Of a DNA stretch of 64,000 nucleotides, positions 34,023-42,822 are shown piece after piece. Position 1 is the stretch's first letter. The number at the start of each line of letters is the position of its first letter. The notes under the pieces were generated by a model that was given only the letters and a program-made list of their open reading frames with translations, was not told the DNA's origin and ran no database searches. The stretch comes from Sphingomonas parva (ex Maeng et al. 2020). GTDB taxonomy: Bacteria; Pseudomonadota; Alphaproteobacteria; Sphingomonadales; Sphingomonadaceae. The translations under genes and the position numbers were made by a program. The stretch spans positions 17,061 through 81,060 of the forward strand of contig NZ_SPDV01000029.1 in the NCBI RefSeq assembly GCF_004564275.1. The letters run 5' to 3'.

Positions 34023-34226
34023 ATGGGCGTCAGTGCCGGCAAGAGATGGACCGAGGAGGAGCGGCGGCGCCTTGCCGCCCTCGCCCGCCGCGGCGCGTCC
34101 GGACCCGAGGCGGCGACGGCGCTCGGCCGCTCGATCGGCGCGGTGCATCAGAAGGCGACCGAGCTCGGCATCGCGCTCGCCCGCATCTACCGCAGCGGCG
34201 GACGGCGCATGACGCCGAAACGGTAA
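34023..34226 (+). CDS. 67-aa SANT/GcrA-like DNA-binding protein
   Basis: The small basic protein reads as one helix-turn-helix domain: RWTEEERRRLAALARRGASG is the first helix pair and PEAATALGRSIGAVHQKATEL the likely recognition unit, similar to the tryptophan-started three-helix domains of GcrA and SANT/Myb-like proteins. GGGAGG precedes ATG 34023. It sits 61 nt after the receptor stop and 20 nt before the GH43 start, so it is co-transcribed with pectin enzymes and might regulate them; that is inference from position. Confidence 0.6.
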   Translation: MGVSAGKRWTEEERRRLAALARRGASGPEAATALGRSIGAVHQKATELGIALARIYRSGGRRMTPKR

Positions 34227-34246
34227 AGCAAGAGAGGAGAGGAAGA

Positions 34247-35869
34247 GTGGACCTCAGCAGGCGCGACACGATCGGAGCCGCCCTCTTGGGCGGCGCAGGC
34301 CTCGCCGCGGGAGCAGGCCCCGCCGCCGCGGCGCTGGCCGCACAGGCGCCCCGCGCCCCGGCGAGCGGCTGGCGCCGCGGCCACGACAACCAGCGCGTGC
34401 CCGATCTCGGCAACGGCTTTTTCCTGAATCCGCTGATGTCCGGCGACCATCCCGATCCCACCATCCTCAAGGACGGGCGGGATTATTACATGACCTTCTC
34501 GACGTTCGATTCCTATCCGGGCCTGGTCATCTGGCACTCGCAGGACCTGGTGAACTGGCAGCCGCTGAACGCCGCGCTGACGCGCAACATCGGCTCGGTC
34601 TGGGCGCCGGAGCTGATCAAGCACAAGGGCCGCTATTACCTCTACATCCCGACGAAGAAGACCGACGCGCCGGGGACGAAGACGACCTCCTGGGTGATCT
34701 GGACCGACGACATTCGCGGTCCCTGGTCGGATCCTGTCGACCTCGACCTGCCGAGCCATATCGACCCCGGCCACGCCGTCGGCGAGGACGGATCGCGCTG
34801 GCTGTTCCTGTCGGGCGGCGACCGGGTGCGGCTGACCGACGACGGCCTCGCCACCGTCGGCAAGCCCGAGCATGTCTACGATCCCTGGCGCTATCCCGAG
34901 GATTGGGTGGTGGAGGGCTTCGCGCCCGAGGGCCCGAAGATCACGCGGCATGGCGACTATTTCTACCTGATCACCGCCGTCGGCGGCACCGCCGGCCCGC
35001 CGACCGGCCATATGGTGATCGCGGCGCGCTCGCGCTCGATCAACGGGCCCTGGGAGAACCATCCGGCCAATCCGCTGGTGCGCACCACGTCCGCGGCCGA
35101 GAAATGGTGGTCGCGCGGCCACGCCACTCTGGTCGAGGGGCCGGACGGCGGCTGGTGGACGGTCTATCACGGCTTCGAGAACGGCTTCTGGACGCTCGGC
35201 CGCCAGACCCTGCTCGACCGCGTCGAGTGGACTCCGGACGGCTGGTTCAGGATGACCGGCGGCGACCTCTCGCAGCCGATCGCCAAGCCGAAGGGCGGCC
35301 GCGCGGTGCCGCACGGCCAGCCGCTCTCCGACGATTTCCGCACCCTGAAGCTCGGCAGCAAGTGGAACTTCTTCAAGCCCGGTCCGGACGAGAAGGACCG
35401 GGTGCGGACCCAGAACAACACCCTGCTCTTCCGCGCCCGCGGCAAGGCCCCGAGCGACAGCTCGCCCCTGCTGCTGATCGCCGGAGACCAGGGCTATCGC
35501 TTCGAGTGCGACGTGGAGATCGCGCCCGGCGGCACCGCAGGGCTGATCCTATTCTACGACGAGAGGCTCTATGCCGGCCTCGGCTTCGACGAGACGCGCT
35601 TCGTCACTCATCAATATGGCATCGAGCGGGGGCGTCCGGCCAATCCGCACGGCCGCCGCATGCGGATGCGGGTGACCAACGACCGCCACATCGTCACCTA
35701 CGACACCAGCGGCGACGGCGGCCGGACGTGGAAGCGCTTCGATCGCGGCATGGAGGTCTCCGGCTACCACCACAATGTCCGCGGCGGCTTCCTGATGCTG
35801 CGCCCCGGCCTCTATTCGGCCGGCGCCGGCGAGGCGAAATTCCGCAACTTCAAGTTCGAGGCCCTGTAA
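34247..35869 (+). CDS. glycoside hydrolase family 43 enzyme with C-terminal beta-sandwich
   Basis: The 540-residue enzyme has a Tat-type signal (MDLSRRDTIGAALLGGAGLA), a five-bladed GH43 propeller (about 55-355) and a C-terminal concanavalin-like module (about 370-540) of the kind found in GH43 xylosidases/arabinofuranosidases. Catalytic candidates are Asp70 in GDHPDPTILKDG (general base) and Glu in EGFAPEGPKI (general acid, near 228). Arabinan or xylan side-chain removal is expected; in a pectin locus arabinosidase activity is the more likely. GTG 34247 follows GAGGAGAGGAAG. Confidence 0.88.
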   Translation: MDLSRRDTIGAALLGGAGLAAGAGPAAAALAAQAPRAPASGWRRGHDNQRVPDLGNGFFLNPLMSGDHPDPTILKDGRDYYMTFSTFDSYPGLVIWHSQDLVNWQPLNAALTRNIGSVWAPELIKHKGRYYLYIPTKKTDAPGTKTTSWVIWTDDIRGPWSDPVDLDLPSHIDPGHAVGEDGSRWLFLSGGDRVRLTDDGLATVGKPEHVYDPWRYPEDWVVEGFAPEGPKITRHGDYFYLITAVGGTAGPPTGHMVIAARSRSINGPWENHPANPLVRTTSAAEKWWSRGHATLVEGPDGGWWTVYHGFENGFWTLGRQTLLDRVEWTPDGWFRMTGGDLSQPIAKPKGGRAVPHGQPLSDDFRTLKLGSKWNFFKPGPDEKDRVRTQNNTLLFRARGKAPSDSSPLLLIAGDQGYRFECDVEIAPGGTAGLILFYDERLYAGLGFDETRFVTHQYGIERGRPANPHGRRMRMRVTNDRHIVTYDTSGDGGRTWKRFDRGMEVSGYHHNVRGGFLMLRPGLYSAGAGEAKFRNFKFEAL

Positions 35870-35885
35870 TCAAGGAGAGTCTGCG

Positions 35886-36008
35886 ATGGACGTCCACCCG
35901 ATCCTGCTCTGGCTCGCCCGCGCGGCGGCCGAGGCGCGGCGGCCACGAAGCGGCGCAATCCTCCTGTCCCCGTCCGGCAAGGGCGCGCGCGATGCGGCTC
36001 GCCGCTAG
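35886..36008 (+). CDS. possible 40-aa leader ORF before CE12
   Basis: A short frame with a strong ribosome site (AAGGAGAG, 7 nt before ATG 35886) encodes MDVHPILLWLARAAAEARR and ends at 36008, overlapping the CE12 start (35992) in another frame. The CE12 ATG itself has only a weak site. The short frame could drive CE12 by translational coupling, or be a remnant. No family resemblance is seen. Confidence 0.3.
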   Translation: MDVHPILLWLARAAAEARRPRSGAILLSPSGKGARDAARR

Positions 36009-36843
36009 CTTCGCCGCCGCCGCGCTCGCCCTCTCGGCGCCCGCGGCTGCGCAGCAGAGCGCCGAACGCCCGCCGGTGCAGCCGATCCGCGCGTCCAAGA
36101 TCGTGCTGGTCGGGGATTCCACCGTAGCGGTGCAGGGCGGATGGGGGCCGAGCTTCTGCGCCCGCCACGTCACCTCGTTCCTCGCCTGCGTGAACCTCGC
36201 CCGCGGCGGCCGCAGCTCGTACAATTATCGCGCCGAGGGATCCTGGGACATCGCCCTGGCCGAGATGCGCCGGCGCCCGTGGGAGCAGGTCTATGTGCTG
36301 ATCCAGTTCGGCCATAATGATCAGCCCGGCAAGCCCGGTCGCTCGACCGAGCTCGCCACCGAATTCCCGGCCAATCTCAAGCGCTACGTCGCAGAGGCGC
36401 GGGCCGCCGGCGCGATCCCGGTGCTGGTGACGCCGCTCACCCGCCGCCAGTTCAAGGACGGAACGCTGATCCGCGACCTCGAGCCCTGGGCGGAGGCGAC
36501 CCGCCGGGTCGCCGCCGAGACCGGCGCGCCGCTGGTCGACCTTCACGCGCGCAGCACCGCCGCGGTGCAGGCGATGGGCGCGGCGGCCGCGACGCGCTTT
36601 GCCCAGCGACCGCCCTCCCCCACCGTCTGGGCGGCGGCGGCGACCGGCACCACGATCGACGCCAATGGCGGCGCCGTGCCGGCGCCCGCCGCAGCGAACG
36701 CCGCGGCCGAGCCGATGGGCCAGGCGAAGCTGTCGTTCGATTACACCCACATCGGCCCGGAAGGCGCCGACTTCTTCGCCGGCCAGGTGGTGGAGGAGCT
36801 GGCTCGGGCGGTGCCGGCGCTGCGCCGGAACCTGATCCCGTGA
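35992..36843 (+). CDS. rhamnogalacturonan acetylesterase-like SGNH hydrolase (CE12)
   Basis: The 283-residue enzyme removes acetyl groups from rhamnogalacturonan. It has a Sec signal peptide (MRLAASFAAAALALSAPAAA) and an SGNH fold: block I IVLVGDSTVAVQGGWG (Ser43), block II VNLARGGRSSYN (Gly), block III QFGHNDQPGK (Asn), block V SFDYTHIGPEGADFFA (Asp and His). A low-complexity insertion (about 200-245, Ala/Thr/Pro-rich) lies between blocks III and V. Its stop overlaps the next start (GTGA), so it is coupled to GH95. The upstream 40-aa frame may couple its translation. Confidence 0.9.
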   Translation: MRLAASFAAAALALSAPAAAQQSAERPPVQPIRASKIVLVGDSTVAVQGGWGPSFCARHVTSFLACVNLARGGRSSYNYRAEGSWDIALAEMRRRPWEQVYVLIQFGHNDQPGKPGRSTELATEFPANLKRYVAEARAAGAIPVLVTPLTRRQFKDGTLIRDLEPWAEATRRVAAETGAPLVDLHARSTAAVQAMGAAAATRFAQRPPSPTVWAAAATGTTIDANGGAVPAPAAANAAAEPMGQAKLSFDYTHIGPEGADFFAGQVVEELARAVPALRRNLIP

Positions 36844-39161
36844 CCTGGGACCTCAACCGACGCCAGGCGCTGCTCGCCGGTCTCGCCGGCGGCGCGTTGC
36901 TGGCCGGTCCGGCGCGTGGCCAGGCCGCCGCGCCGCCGCCGGTCGGGGCATCGCCCTGGACCCTGTGGTACCACCAGCCGGCGACGCGCTGGGTGGAGGC
37001 ACTGCCGGTGGGCAACGGCCGGATGGGCGCGATGGTGTTCGGCGGCGCCGGGGCCGAGCGGCTGCAGCTCAACGAGGACAGCTTCTGGGCGGGCGGGCCG
37101 TACGACCCGACCAATGCGGACGCCCGCGCAGCGCTGCCGCAGGTGCGGGCGCTGCTGCGCGCGCAGCGCTACGAGGAAGCGCAGGCGCTCGCCCAGGAGA
37201 GGCTGATGGCGCGGCCGATCCGCCAGATGTCGTACCAGACCCTGGGCGAGTTGCTGATCGACATGCCGGGCCAGGACGATCCCGACGATTATCGCCGCTG
37301 GCTCGACCTCGACGGCGCGATTGCCGCGACCGAATGGCAAAGCGGCGGCCGGCGCTTTCGCCGCATTGTCTTCGCCTCGGCGGCCGACGGCGTCATCGCG
37401 GTGCGGCTGGAGGCGCTCGACGGCGCCCCGGCCGCCTGGTCGCTGCGCTTCGCGGCAGGCGGCGGCACCGCGCGCGGCGACACGCTGGTTCAGACCGGAC
37501 GCAACCGCGAGGAGCATGGCATCGCCGGCGCGCTCACCTATGCGATCGCGCTGCGCGCGCTGGACGGCGCCGGCCGGATCGAGGGCGAGCGGCTCCACGT
37601 CGACGGGCCAGCGGCGACCGTGCTGATCGCCGCCCGCACCAGCTATCGCAACTGGCGCGACGTCTCGGGTGCGCCGGAGGCGGAGGCGCTCCGCGACTTG
37701 GACTCCGCCGGCCGTCGAACCGCAGAGACGCTGCTCGCTCGCCACCAGCACGACCATCGCAGCCTGTTCCGGCGCTTCGACATCGATCTCGGGCCCGACC
37801 GTTCTGCGGAAACGCCGACCGACGCGCGGGTGCGCTACAGCCATGAGCGCGGCAACGACGATCCGGTCCTCGCCGCGCTCTACGTGCAATATGGCCGCTA
37901 CCTGCTGATCGCCTCGTCGCGGGCCGGCGGCCAGCCGGCCAATCTGCAGGGGCTGTGGAACGACAGCAACCGGCCGCCCTGGGGCTCCAAATATACGATC
38001 AACATCAACACCGAGATGAACTACTGGCCGGCCGAGCCGACCGGCCTCTCCGAGACGATTGAGCCGCTGATCGCGATGGCCGAGGATCTGGCGGTGAGCG
38101 GCGCCCGCATCGCTCGCGCCCATTTCGGCGCCCGCGGCTGGGTCGCGCATCACAACACCGATCTGTGGCGGGCGGCGGCGCCGATCGACGGCGCCTTCTA
38201 CGGTATCTGGCCGACGGGCGGTGCCTGGCTGTGCAAGCATCTCTGGGACCGCTGGGACTTCAGCCGCGACCGCGCGGTGCTGCAGCGCATCTACCCGGTG
38301 TTGCGCGACGCTGCCCTGTTCTTCCTCGATGCGATGGTCGAGCACCCGGCCGGTCTCGTCACCTCTCCGTCGATCTCGCCCGAGAACGCCCATCATCCCA
38401 AGGTCAGCCTGTGCGAGGGCCCGGCGATGGACCGCCAGATCCTGCGCGAGCTGTTTGCGAACGTGATCGAGGCCTCGCGCCTGCTCGGCCGCGATGCCGC
38501 GCTGCGGGCGCAGCTCGAGGCGGCCCGGGCGCGAATTCCGGCCGACCGGATCGGCAAGGCCGGCCAGCTCCAGGAATGGCTCGAGGACTGGGACCTGGAG
38601 GTGCCGGAGATCCAGCACCGCCATGTCTCGCACCTCTACGCGCTCTACCCGGGCCACGAGATCCGCCCCGCCGATCCGGCCCTGTTCAAGGCGGCGCGGC
38701 GGGCGCTGGAGATACGCGGCGACGATGCGACCGGCTGGGGCATAGGCTGGCGGATCAACCTGTGGGCACGGCTCGGCGACGGCGAGCGCGCCTATACGGT
38801 GCTGCGGAAGCTGCTTGGCCCCGACCGCACCTATCCGAACCTGTTCGATGCCCACCCGCCTTTCCAGATCGACGGGAATTTCGGCGGCGCCGCCGGCGTG
38901 GTCGAGATGCTGGTCCGCGACCAGCCGGACGGCGTCACCCTGCTGCCGGCCTTGCCCAAGGCGTGGCCCAGCGGCCGCCTGCGCGGCGTGCGCCTGCGCG
39001 GCGGCCTGACCATGGACCTGGCCTGGCGGGACGGCGCCCTGGCGGAGGCGGCGATCACTGCCGCAGGACCGGTCGAGCGGCATTTCACCTATGGCGCGGC
39101 GCAGCGCAATCTCGCCTTCAAGCGCGGCGAGAGGAGGATTTTCGATGGCACGGCCCGCTGA
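36840..39161 (+). CDS. GH95 alpha-L-fucosidase/galactosidase
   Basis: The 773-residue enzyme matches GH95 along its whole length. It begins with a twin-arginine signal (LNRRQALLAGLAGGALLAG), then the N-terminal beta-sandwich (WVEALPVGNGRMGAMVFGG, LQLNEDSFWAGGPYDPTN) and the (alpha/alpha)6 barrel (about 290-690) with NLQGLWNDSNRPPWGSK, NINTEMNYWPAEPTGL, HHNTDLWR and PSISPEN, followed by HVSHLYALYPGHEI and a C-terminal beta domain. GH95 removes alpha-1,2-linked L-fucose or L-galactose; in pectin loci L-galactosyl/fucosyl side chains are the likely target. GTG 36840 overlaps the CE12 stop. Confidence 0.93.
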   Translation: MTWDLNRRQALLAGLAGGALLAGPARGQAAAPPPVGASPWTLWYHQPATRWVEALPVGNGRMGAMVFGGAGAERLQLNEDSFWAGGPYDPTNADARAALPQVRALLRAQRYEEAQALAQERLMARPIRQMSYQTLGELLIDMPGQDDPDDYRRWLDLDGAIAATEWQSGGRRFRRIVFASAADGVIAVRLEALDGAPAAWSLRFAAGGGTARGDTLVQTGRNREEHGIAGALTYAIALRALDGAGRIEGERLHVDGPAATVLIAARTSYRNWRDVSGAPEAEALRDLDSAGRRTAETLLARHQHDHRSLFRRFDIDLGPDRSAETPTDARVRYSHERGNDDPVLAALYVQYGRYLLIASSRAGGQPANLQGLWNDSNRPPWGSKYTININTEMNYWPAEPTGLSETIEPLIAMAEDLAVSGARIARAHFGARGWVAHHNTDLWRAAAPIDGAFYGIWPTGGAWLCKHLWDRWDFSRDRAVLQRIYPVLRDAALFFLDAMVEHPAGLVTSPSISPENAHHPKVSLCEGPAMDRQILRELFANVIEASRLLGRDAALRAQLEAARARIPADRIGKAGQLQEWLEDWDLEVPEIQHRHVSHLYALYPGHEIRPADPALFKAARRALEIRGDDATGWGIGWRINLWARLGDGERAYTVLRKLLGPDRTYPNLFDAHPPFQIDGNFGGAAGVVEMLVRDQPDGVTLLPALPKAWPSGRLRGVRLRGGLTMDLAWRDGALAEAAITAAGPVERHFTYGAAQRNLAFKRGERRIFDGTAR

Positions 39162-39885
39162 CGTCACCCGCCGCGTCCTGGCATCCGCGGCGCTGGCGCT
39201 GCTGCCCTGGCTCGCGGCCTGCGCGCATGAACAAGGCGCGTCCGGCGGCGCCACCGCCTGGCGCTTCGACCGTATCGACCGGATCGGCAACATGCCGGTC
39301 CGCGCCGAAGGCGGACCGCAGGTGATCGAGACGGAGCACGGAAAGGCGGTGGCGTTCGACGGACTCGACGACGCACTGTTCCTGCCGACCCATCCGCTGG
39401 CCGGCGCGTCCAAGTTCACGATCGAGGCGGTGTTCCGCCCCGACGGGGGCGCGTTCGAGCAGCGCTGGCTGCACCTCGCGGAAGCTTCGGGCAATGCGCC
39501 GCCCGACGCCTCGCCCCCCGTCCCGCCGAGCGGCCCGCGCTTCCTGTTCGAGATCCGAGTGGTCGGGGATCGGTGGTATCTCGACGCCTTCACCGCGGGG
39601 AACGGCTACAACAAGGCGCTGATGGCGCCGGACAAGACCTTCCCGGTCGGCCGCTGGTACCATGTCGCCCAGACCTATGACGGGCGGACCTACCGCGCCT
39701 ATGTCGACGGCGTGCTGCAGACCGAGGCCGAAATCGCGTTCACGCCGCAGGCCGAGGGCTTCACCTCGATCGGCACGCGGATCAACCGGCGCAACTATTT
39801 CCACGGCGCGGTCCTCTCCGCGCGGTTCACGCCGCGGGCGCTGCCGCCGGAGCGCTTCCATATCCCCGGAAAGGCGCGGAAATGA
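39145..39885 (+). CDS. LamG/concanavalin-like lipoprotein
   Basis: The 246-residue protein has a lipobox signal (VLASAALALLPWLAAC) and one LamG-like jelly roll (about 35-235): KAVAFDGLDDALFLP, SKFTIEAVFRPDGG, GRWYHVAQTYDGRTYRAYVDG and the closing SIGTRINRRNYFHGAVLSARF are the standard strand motifs. It may bind polysaccharide at the cell surface or act as an accessory to the lyases. ATG 39145 has GAGAGGAGG upstream and lies 17 nt inside the GH95 gene; its end overlaps the PL10 start by 4 nt. Confidence 0.85.
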   Translation: MARPADVTRRVLASAALALLPWLAACAHEQGASGGATAWRFDRIDRIGNMPVRAEGGPQVIETEHGKAVAFDGLDDALFLPTHPLAGASKFTIEAVFRPDGGAFEQRWLHLAEASGNAPPDASPPVPPSGPRFLFEIRVVGDRWYLDAFTAGNGYNKALMAPDKTFPVGRWYHVAQTYDGRTYRAYVDGVLQTEAEIAFTPQAEGFTSIGTRINRRNYFHGAVLSARFTPRALPPERFHIPGKARK

Positions 39886-41501
39886 CCGGCGCGATCACCC
39901 GGCGGAGCGCGCTGGCCGGCGCCGGCGCACTCGCCCTGCTCGCCGCCGCGCCGGCGATGGCCGCGGGCGCCGGCCGCGAGACCCTGCTCGCCACGATGCG
40001 GCGCGCGACCCGCTTCATGACCGATCGGGTCGCGACCGAGGGCGGTTACGTCTGGTCCTACCTTCCCGACATGTCGCGGCGCTGGGGCGAGATGGAGGCG
40101 AAGCCGACGATGATCTGGGTCCAGGACCCGGGCACCGCGGCGATGGGTCACCTCTTCCTCGATGCCTGGCACGCGACCGGAGAGGAGCAATATTACCGTG
40201 CCGCCGAGCAGGTCGCCGGCGCCCTCGTCCGCGGACAGCATCCGTCCGGCGGCTGGCATTATTTCATCGACTTCGGCGGCGACGCCTCGGCGCGCGACTG
40301 GCACGAGACGATCGGGCGGCAGGGCCGGCGGCTGGAGGAGTTCCGCCATTATTACGGCAATGCCACGTTCGACGACGGCGGCACGGTGGAGAGTGGCAAG
40401 TTCCTGCTCCGCCTCTACCTCGCCAGGAACGATCCGACCTGGCGCGCCCCGCTCGACCGCGTCGTCGATTTCGTGCTCGACGCCCAATATCCGATCGGCG
40501 GCTGGCCGCAGCGCTTCCCGATCGACCGCAGCTATTCGAACGGCGGCCTGCCCGACTATACGGCGAACATCACGTTCAACGACGACGTCGCGTCGAACAA
40601 CATCGCGTTCCTGATGCTGGTCCACCAGGCGCTCGGCGAGCGGCGGGTGCTCGATTCGATCCGCCGCGGCATGGGCGTGTTCCTGCTCGCCCAGCAGGGC
40701 CAGCCGCAGCCCGGCTGGGCGCTGCAATATACGCGCGAGCTGGAGCCCGCGGGCGCCCGCACGTCCGAGCCGCCCTCGCTGGCGACCCACACCACCTACG
40801 CCTGTGTCCAGCAATTGATGCAATTCTACCGCTGGACCGGCGACAGCAAATATCTGGCCCGCATTCCCGAAGCGATCGCCTGGCTCGAGAAGCTCCAATT
40901 GCCGCCCGAGCGGCAGCTGAACGGCTTCACCCACCCGACCTTCATCGAAGTCGGCACCGACCGGGCGCTCTACCTCAAGGAGAGCGGCAGCTGGACCGGC
41001 GATACCAGGAACGAGATCGTCTACGAGCCGAAGGACGGGGTGAGCTGGGTCAATCGCAAGCTCGACCTCGCCCGCCTGCGCGAAGGCTATCGGCGGCTGC
41101 TGGCGCTTTCCAGGAACGAGGCGACCAGGGGATCGCCGTTGCTCGCCCGCGACCGCATTCCGCTGCCGCGCTATTTCGTCGTGCGCGAGGTGCGCGGCTC
41201 CGACCTCAACATCGCGGAAGGCGATGGCAGGCGAGCGGCCGACGTGGTCGCCGCTCTCAACCGCGAAGGCTATTGGCCGACGCCGCTCCGCGCGACGAGC
41301 AATCGCTGGCGCCCGCCGGCCGAAGCGGCGCTGCTGCCGCCCTCCCGCGCGGCGGACGGCCGGCTGCTCGATGCCCGCGACACCTCGCCCTACATCACCG
41401 ACACGCCCGCGGTCGGAATCTCCACCGGCACGTACATCAACAACATGGCGGTCCTGATCCGCGCGCTCGACGACACAGCGCGCCTCGACAAGAAGGCGTG
41501 A
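39882..41501 (+). CDS. pectate lyase-like protein (PL10-related), Tat-exported
   Basis: The 539-residue protein has a twin-arginine signal (AITRRSALAGAGALALLAAAPAMA) and an (alpha/alpha) toroid with PL10-like sequences QYPIGGWPQRFPIDRSYSNG and NITFNDDVASNN, matching the calcium/substrate region of the other PL10 (QYPNGGWPQ, ITFNDDA). N-terminal (about 40-190, with YYGNATFDDGGTVESG) and C-terminal (about 400-539, YITDTPAVGISTGTYINNM) regions exceed a standard PL10. ATGA couples it to the LamG gene. Lyase activity is likely; the exact polymer is uncertain. Confidence 0.85.
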   Translation: MTGAITRRSALAGAGALALLAAAPAMAAGAGRETLLATMRRATRFMTDRVATEGGYVWSYLPDMSRRWGEMEAKPTMIWVQDPGTAAMGHLFLDAWHATGEEQYYRAAEQVAGALVRGQHPSGGWHYFIDFGGDASARDWHETIGRQGRRLEEFRHYYGNATFDDGGTVESGKFLLRLYLARNDPTWRAPLDRVVDFVLDAQYPIGGWPQRFPIDRSYSNGGLPDYTANITFNDDVASNNIAFLMLVHQALGERRVLDSIRRGMGVFLLAQQGQPQPGWALQYTRELEPAGARTSEPPSLATHTTYACVQQLMQFYRWTGDSKYLARIPEAIAWLEKLQLPPERQLNGFTHPTFIEVGTDRALYLKESGSWTGDTRNEIVYEPKDGVSWVNRKLDLARLREGYRRLLALSRNEATRGSPLLARDRIPLPRYFVVREVRGSDLNIAEGDGRRAADVVAALNREGYWPTPLRATSNRWRPPAEAALLPPSRAADGRLLDARDTSPYITDTPAVGISTGTYINNMAVLIRALDDTARLDKKA

Positions 41502-41550
41502 CAGACGCCATGTGGCGACACGGGGAACGGCGAAGGGGAGGAATGCAGCC

Positions 41551-42561
41551 ATGACACGAATCCGGGCTTTCGCACGCCGGCGGCCCTCATGGGCTGTCGC
41601 TGTCGCCATCGGCGCATGCCTGACGGCGGCGACGGCGCCGGCCCAGGGCCCCGCGGCCGCGCCCCCCGCCACCGGGCGACCGCTCGGCGTCGCCGAGGAG
41701 GCGAAGTTCACGCCGATTTCGTCCAACGTCACCGTCTATGGCGGGATCGTCAACGCCGAGAGCTGCTCCTACGACCCGGGGCGCAAGCTGATCCTCGCCT
41801 TCAACCGTGGCGCCAATCCGAACCAGATCGCCGACGACGGCTTCGTCTCGCTGATCAACCCCGACGGATCGGTCCACACGCCGCGCTGGATCGGCCTCGA
41901 CCCCAAGGGGCCCCTGCTCCACCATCCGTTCGGCAGCGCGATCCACCAGGACAGCCTCTACGTCGCCGACAGCAAGGGCGGCACGGCCGATGGCTCGCCG
42001 CGCATCGCATTGCTGCGACGCTTCGACCTCTCCACCGGCGCGCTGCAGGGCGAGGTGACGGTGCCGGAGTCGCAATGGCTCAACGACATCGCGGTCGCGG
42101 CGGATGGAACGGTCTACGCCTCGCAGACCGGCGCAGCGGACGGCAGCATCCCCTACCGCATCTATCGGGTGACGCCGGACGGCAAAGTCTCGGTCTTCCT
42201 CGAGGGCGCGCCGCTCGCCCGCCCCAACGGCGTGGCGATCGACCGCGACGGCAACATCGTGATCGTCAACCTCGAGGACGACAGAGTGATGACCTTCTCG
42301 CCCGCCGCGCGGCTGCTGCGCACGGAACAGGCGGCGCTGCCCGGCAACGACGGGCTGGTGATCATGGCGGACGGCACCAAATACGTCAGCAGCGTGCTGC
42401 ATGGCGGAGTCTCGCGCATTCGCCCGGGCAGACCGGCCGAGCTGATCGCCAGCGGCATCCCGAACGCAGCGTCGATGTGCTGGGACAGCGACGCGAACCA
42501 GCTCGTCATCCCGATGAACGCCAACAACGGCCTCGCCTTCATCAAGCTGGGACGGCGCTAG
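41551..42561 (+). CDS. SMP-30/gluconolactonase-like beta-propeller protein
   Basis: The 336-residue exported protein (signal peptide ending ATAPAQG, about residue 30) is a six-bladed propeller of the SMP-30/NHL type: blades are marked by DDGFVSLINPDGSV, SQWLNDIAVAADGTVYASQ, RPNGVAIDRDGNIVIVN and GNDGLVIMADGTKYVSS. Such proteins are calcium-dependent lactonases or ligand-binding proteins. It is 49 nt after the PL10 gene and is the last gene of the rightward pectin operon. AGGGGAGG precedes ATG 41551. A sugar lactone role is inferred. Confidence 0.8.
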   Translation: MTRIRAFARRRPSWAVAVAIGACLTAATAPAQGPAAAPPATGRPLGVAEEAKFTPISSNVTVYGGIVNAESCSYDPGRKLILAFNRGANPNQIADDGFVSLINPDGSVHTPRWIGLDPKGPLLHHPFGSAIHQDSLYVADSKGGTADGSPRIALLRRFDLSTGALQGEVTVPESQWLNDIAVAADGTVYASQTGAADGSIPYRIYRVTPDGKVSVFLEGAPLARPNGVAIDRDGNIVIVNLEDDRVMTFSPAARLLRTEQAALPGNDGLVIMADGTKYVSSVLHGGVSRIRPGRPAELIASGIPNAASMCWDSDANQLVIPMNANNGLAFIKLGRR

Positions 42562-42822
42562 AGCCTGTTCGCGGGCGCTGGAGGCGATACCGGGCCGCCC
42601 CACCCCCAGCCCCTCCCGCAAGCGGGAGGGGAGTTGCGCTCGACGGGCGGGGCGGCGATGGTGGCCGCGTGGGGGCATTGTTCAGACGTCGCAACATCGT
42701 GATCGCGCTCTTGGCGAGACGATCGGCCGTCCCTGACGCGCGGTCCGCGCGCCCACGCGCGCCGCGTTGAACCCTGCGGCCCGCGGGCGTAGGATTGTCG
42801 CAGGGTCTGACAGGAGGCTGCC
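42562..42822. other. end of pectin locus, intergenic
   Basis: No gene recognised. The main structure is the palindromic element at 42610-42631. Confidence 0.4.
42610..42631. repeat. CCCCTCCCGC hairpin element
   Basis: CCCCTCCCGC and GCGGGAGGGG form a perfect 10-bp stem with a 2-nt loop, 48 nt after the last pectin-operon gene. There is no T-run. Similar CCCTCCC-type palindromes occur at 53949-54050, so this looks like a dispersed intergenic repeat that may also end transcription. Confidence 0.55.

Noticed and set aside
30419..34042. Minus-strand frame of 1207 codons opposite the pectin TonB receptor
   Set aside because: Antisense shadow; composition dominated by Arg/Glu/Val/Gly with no recognisable motif.
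36741..39593. Minus-strand frame of 950 codons opposite GH95 and the LamG gene
   Set aside because: Antisense shadow of two genes with clear family motifs on the plus strand.
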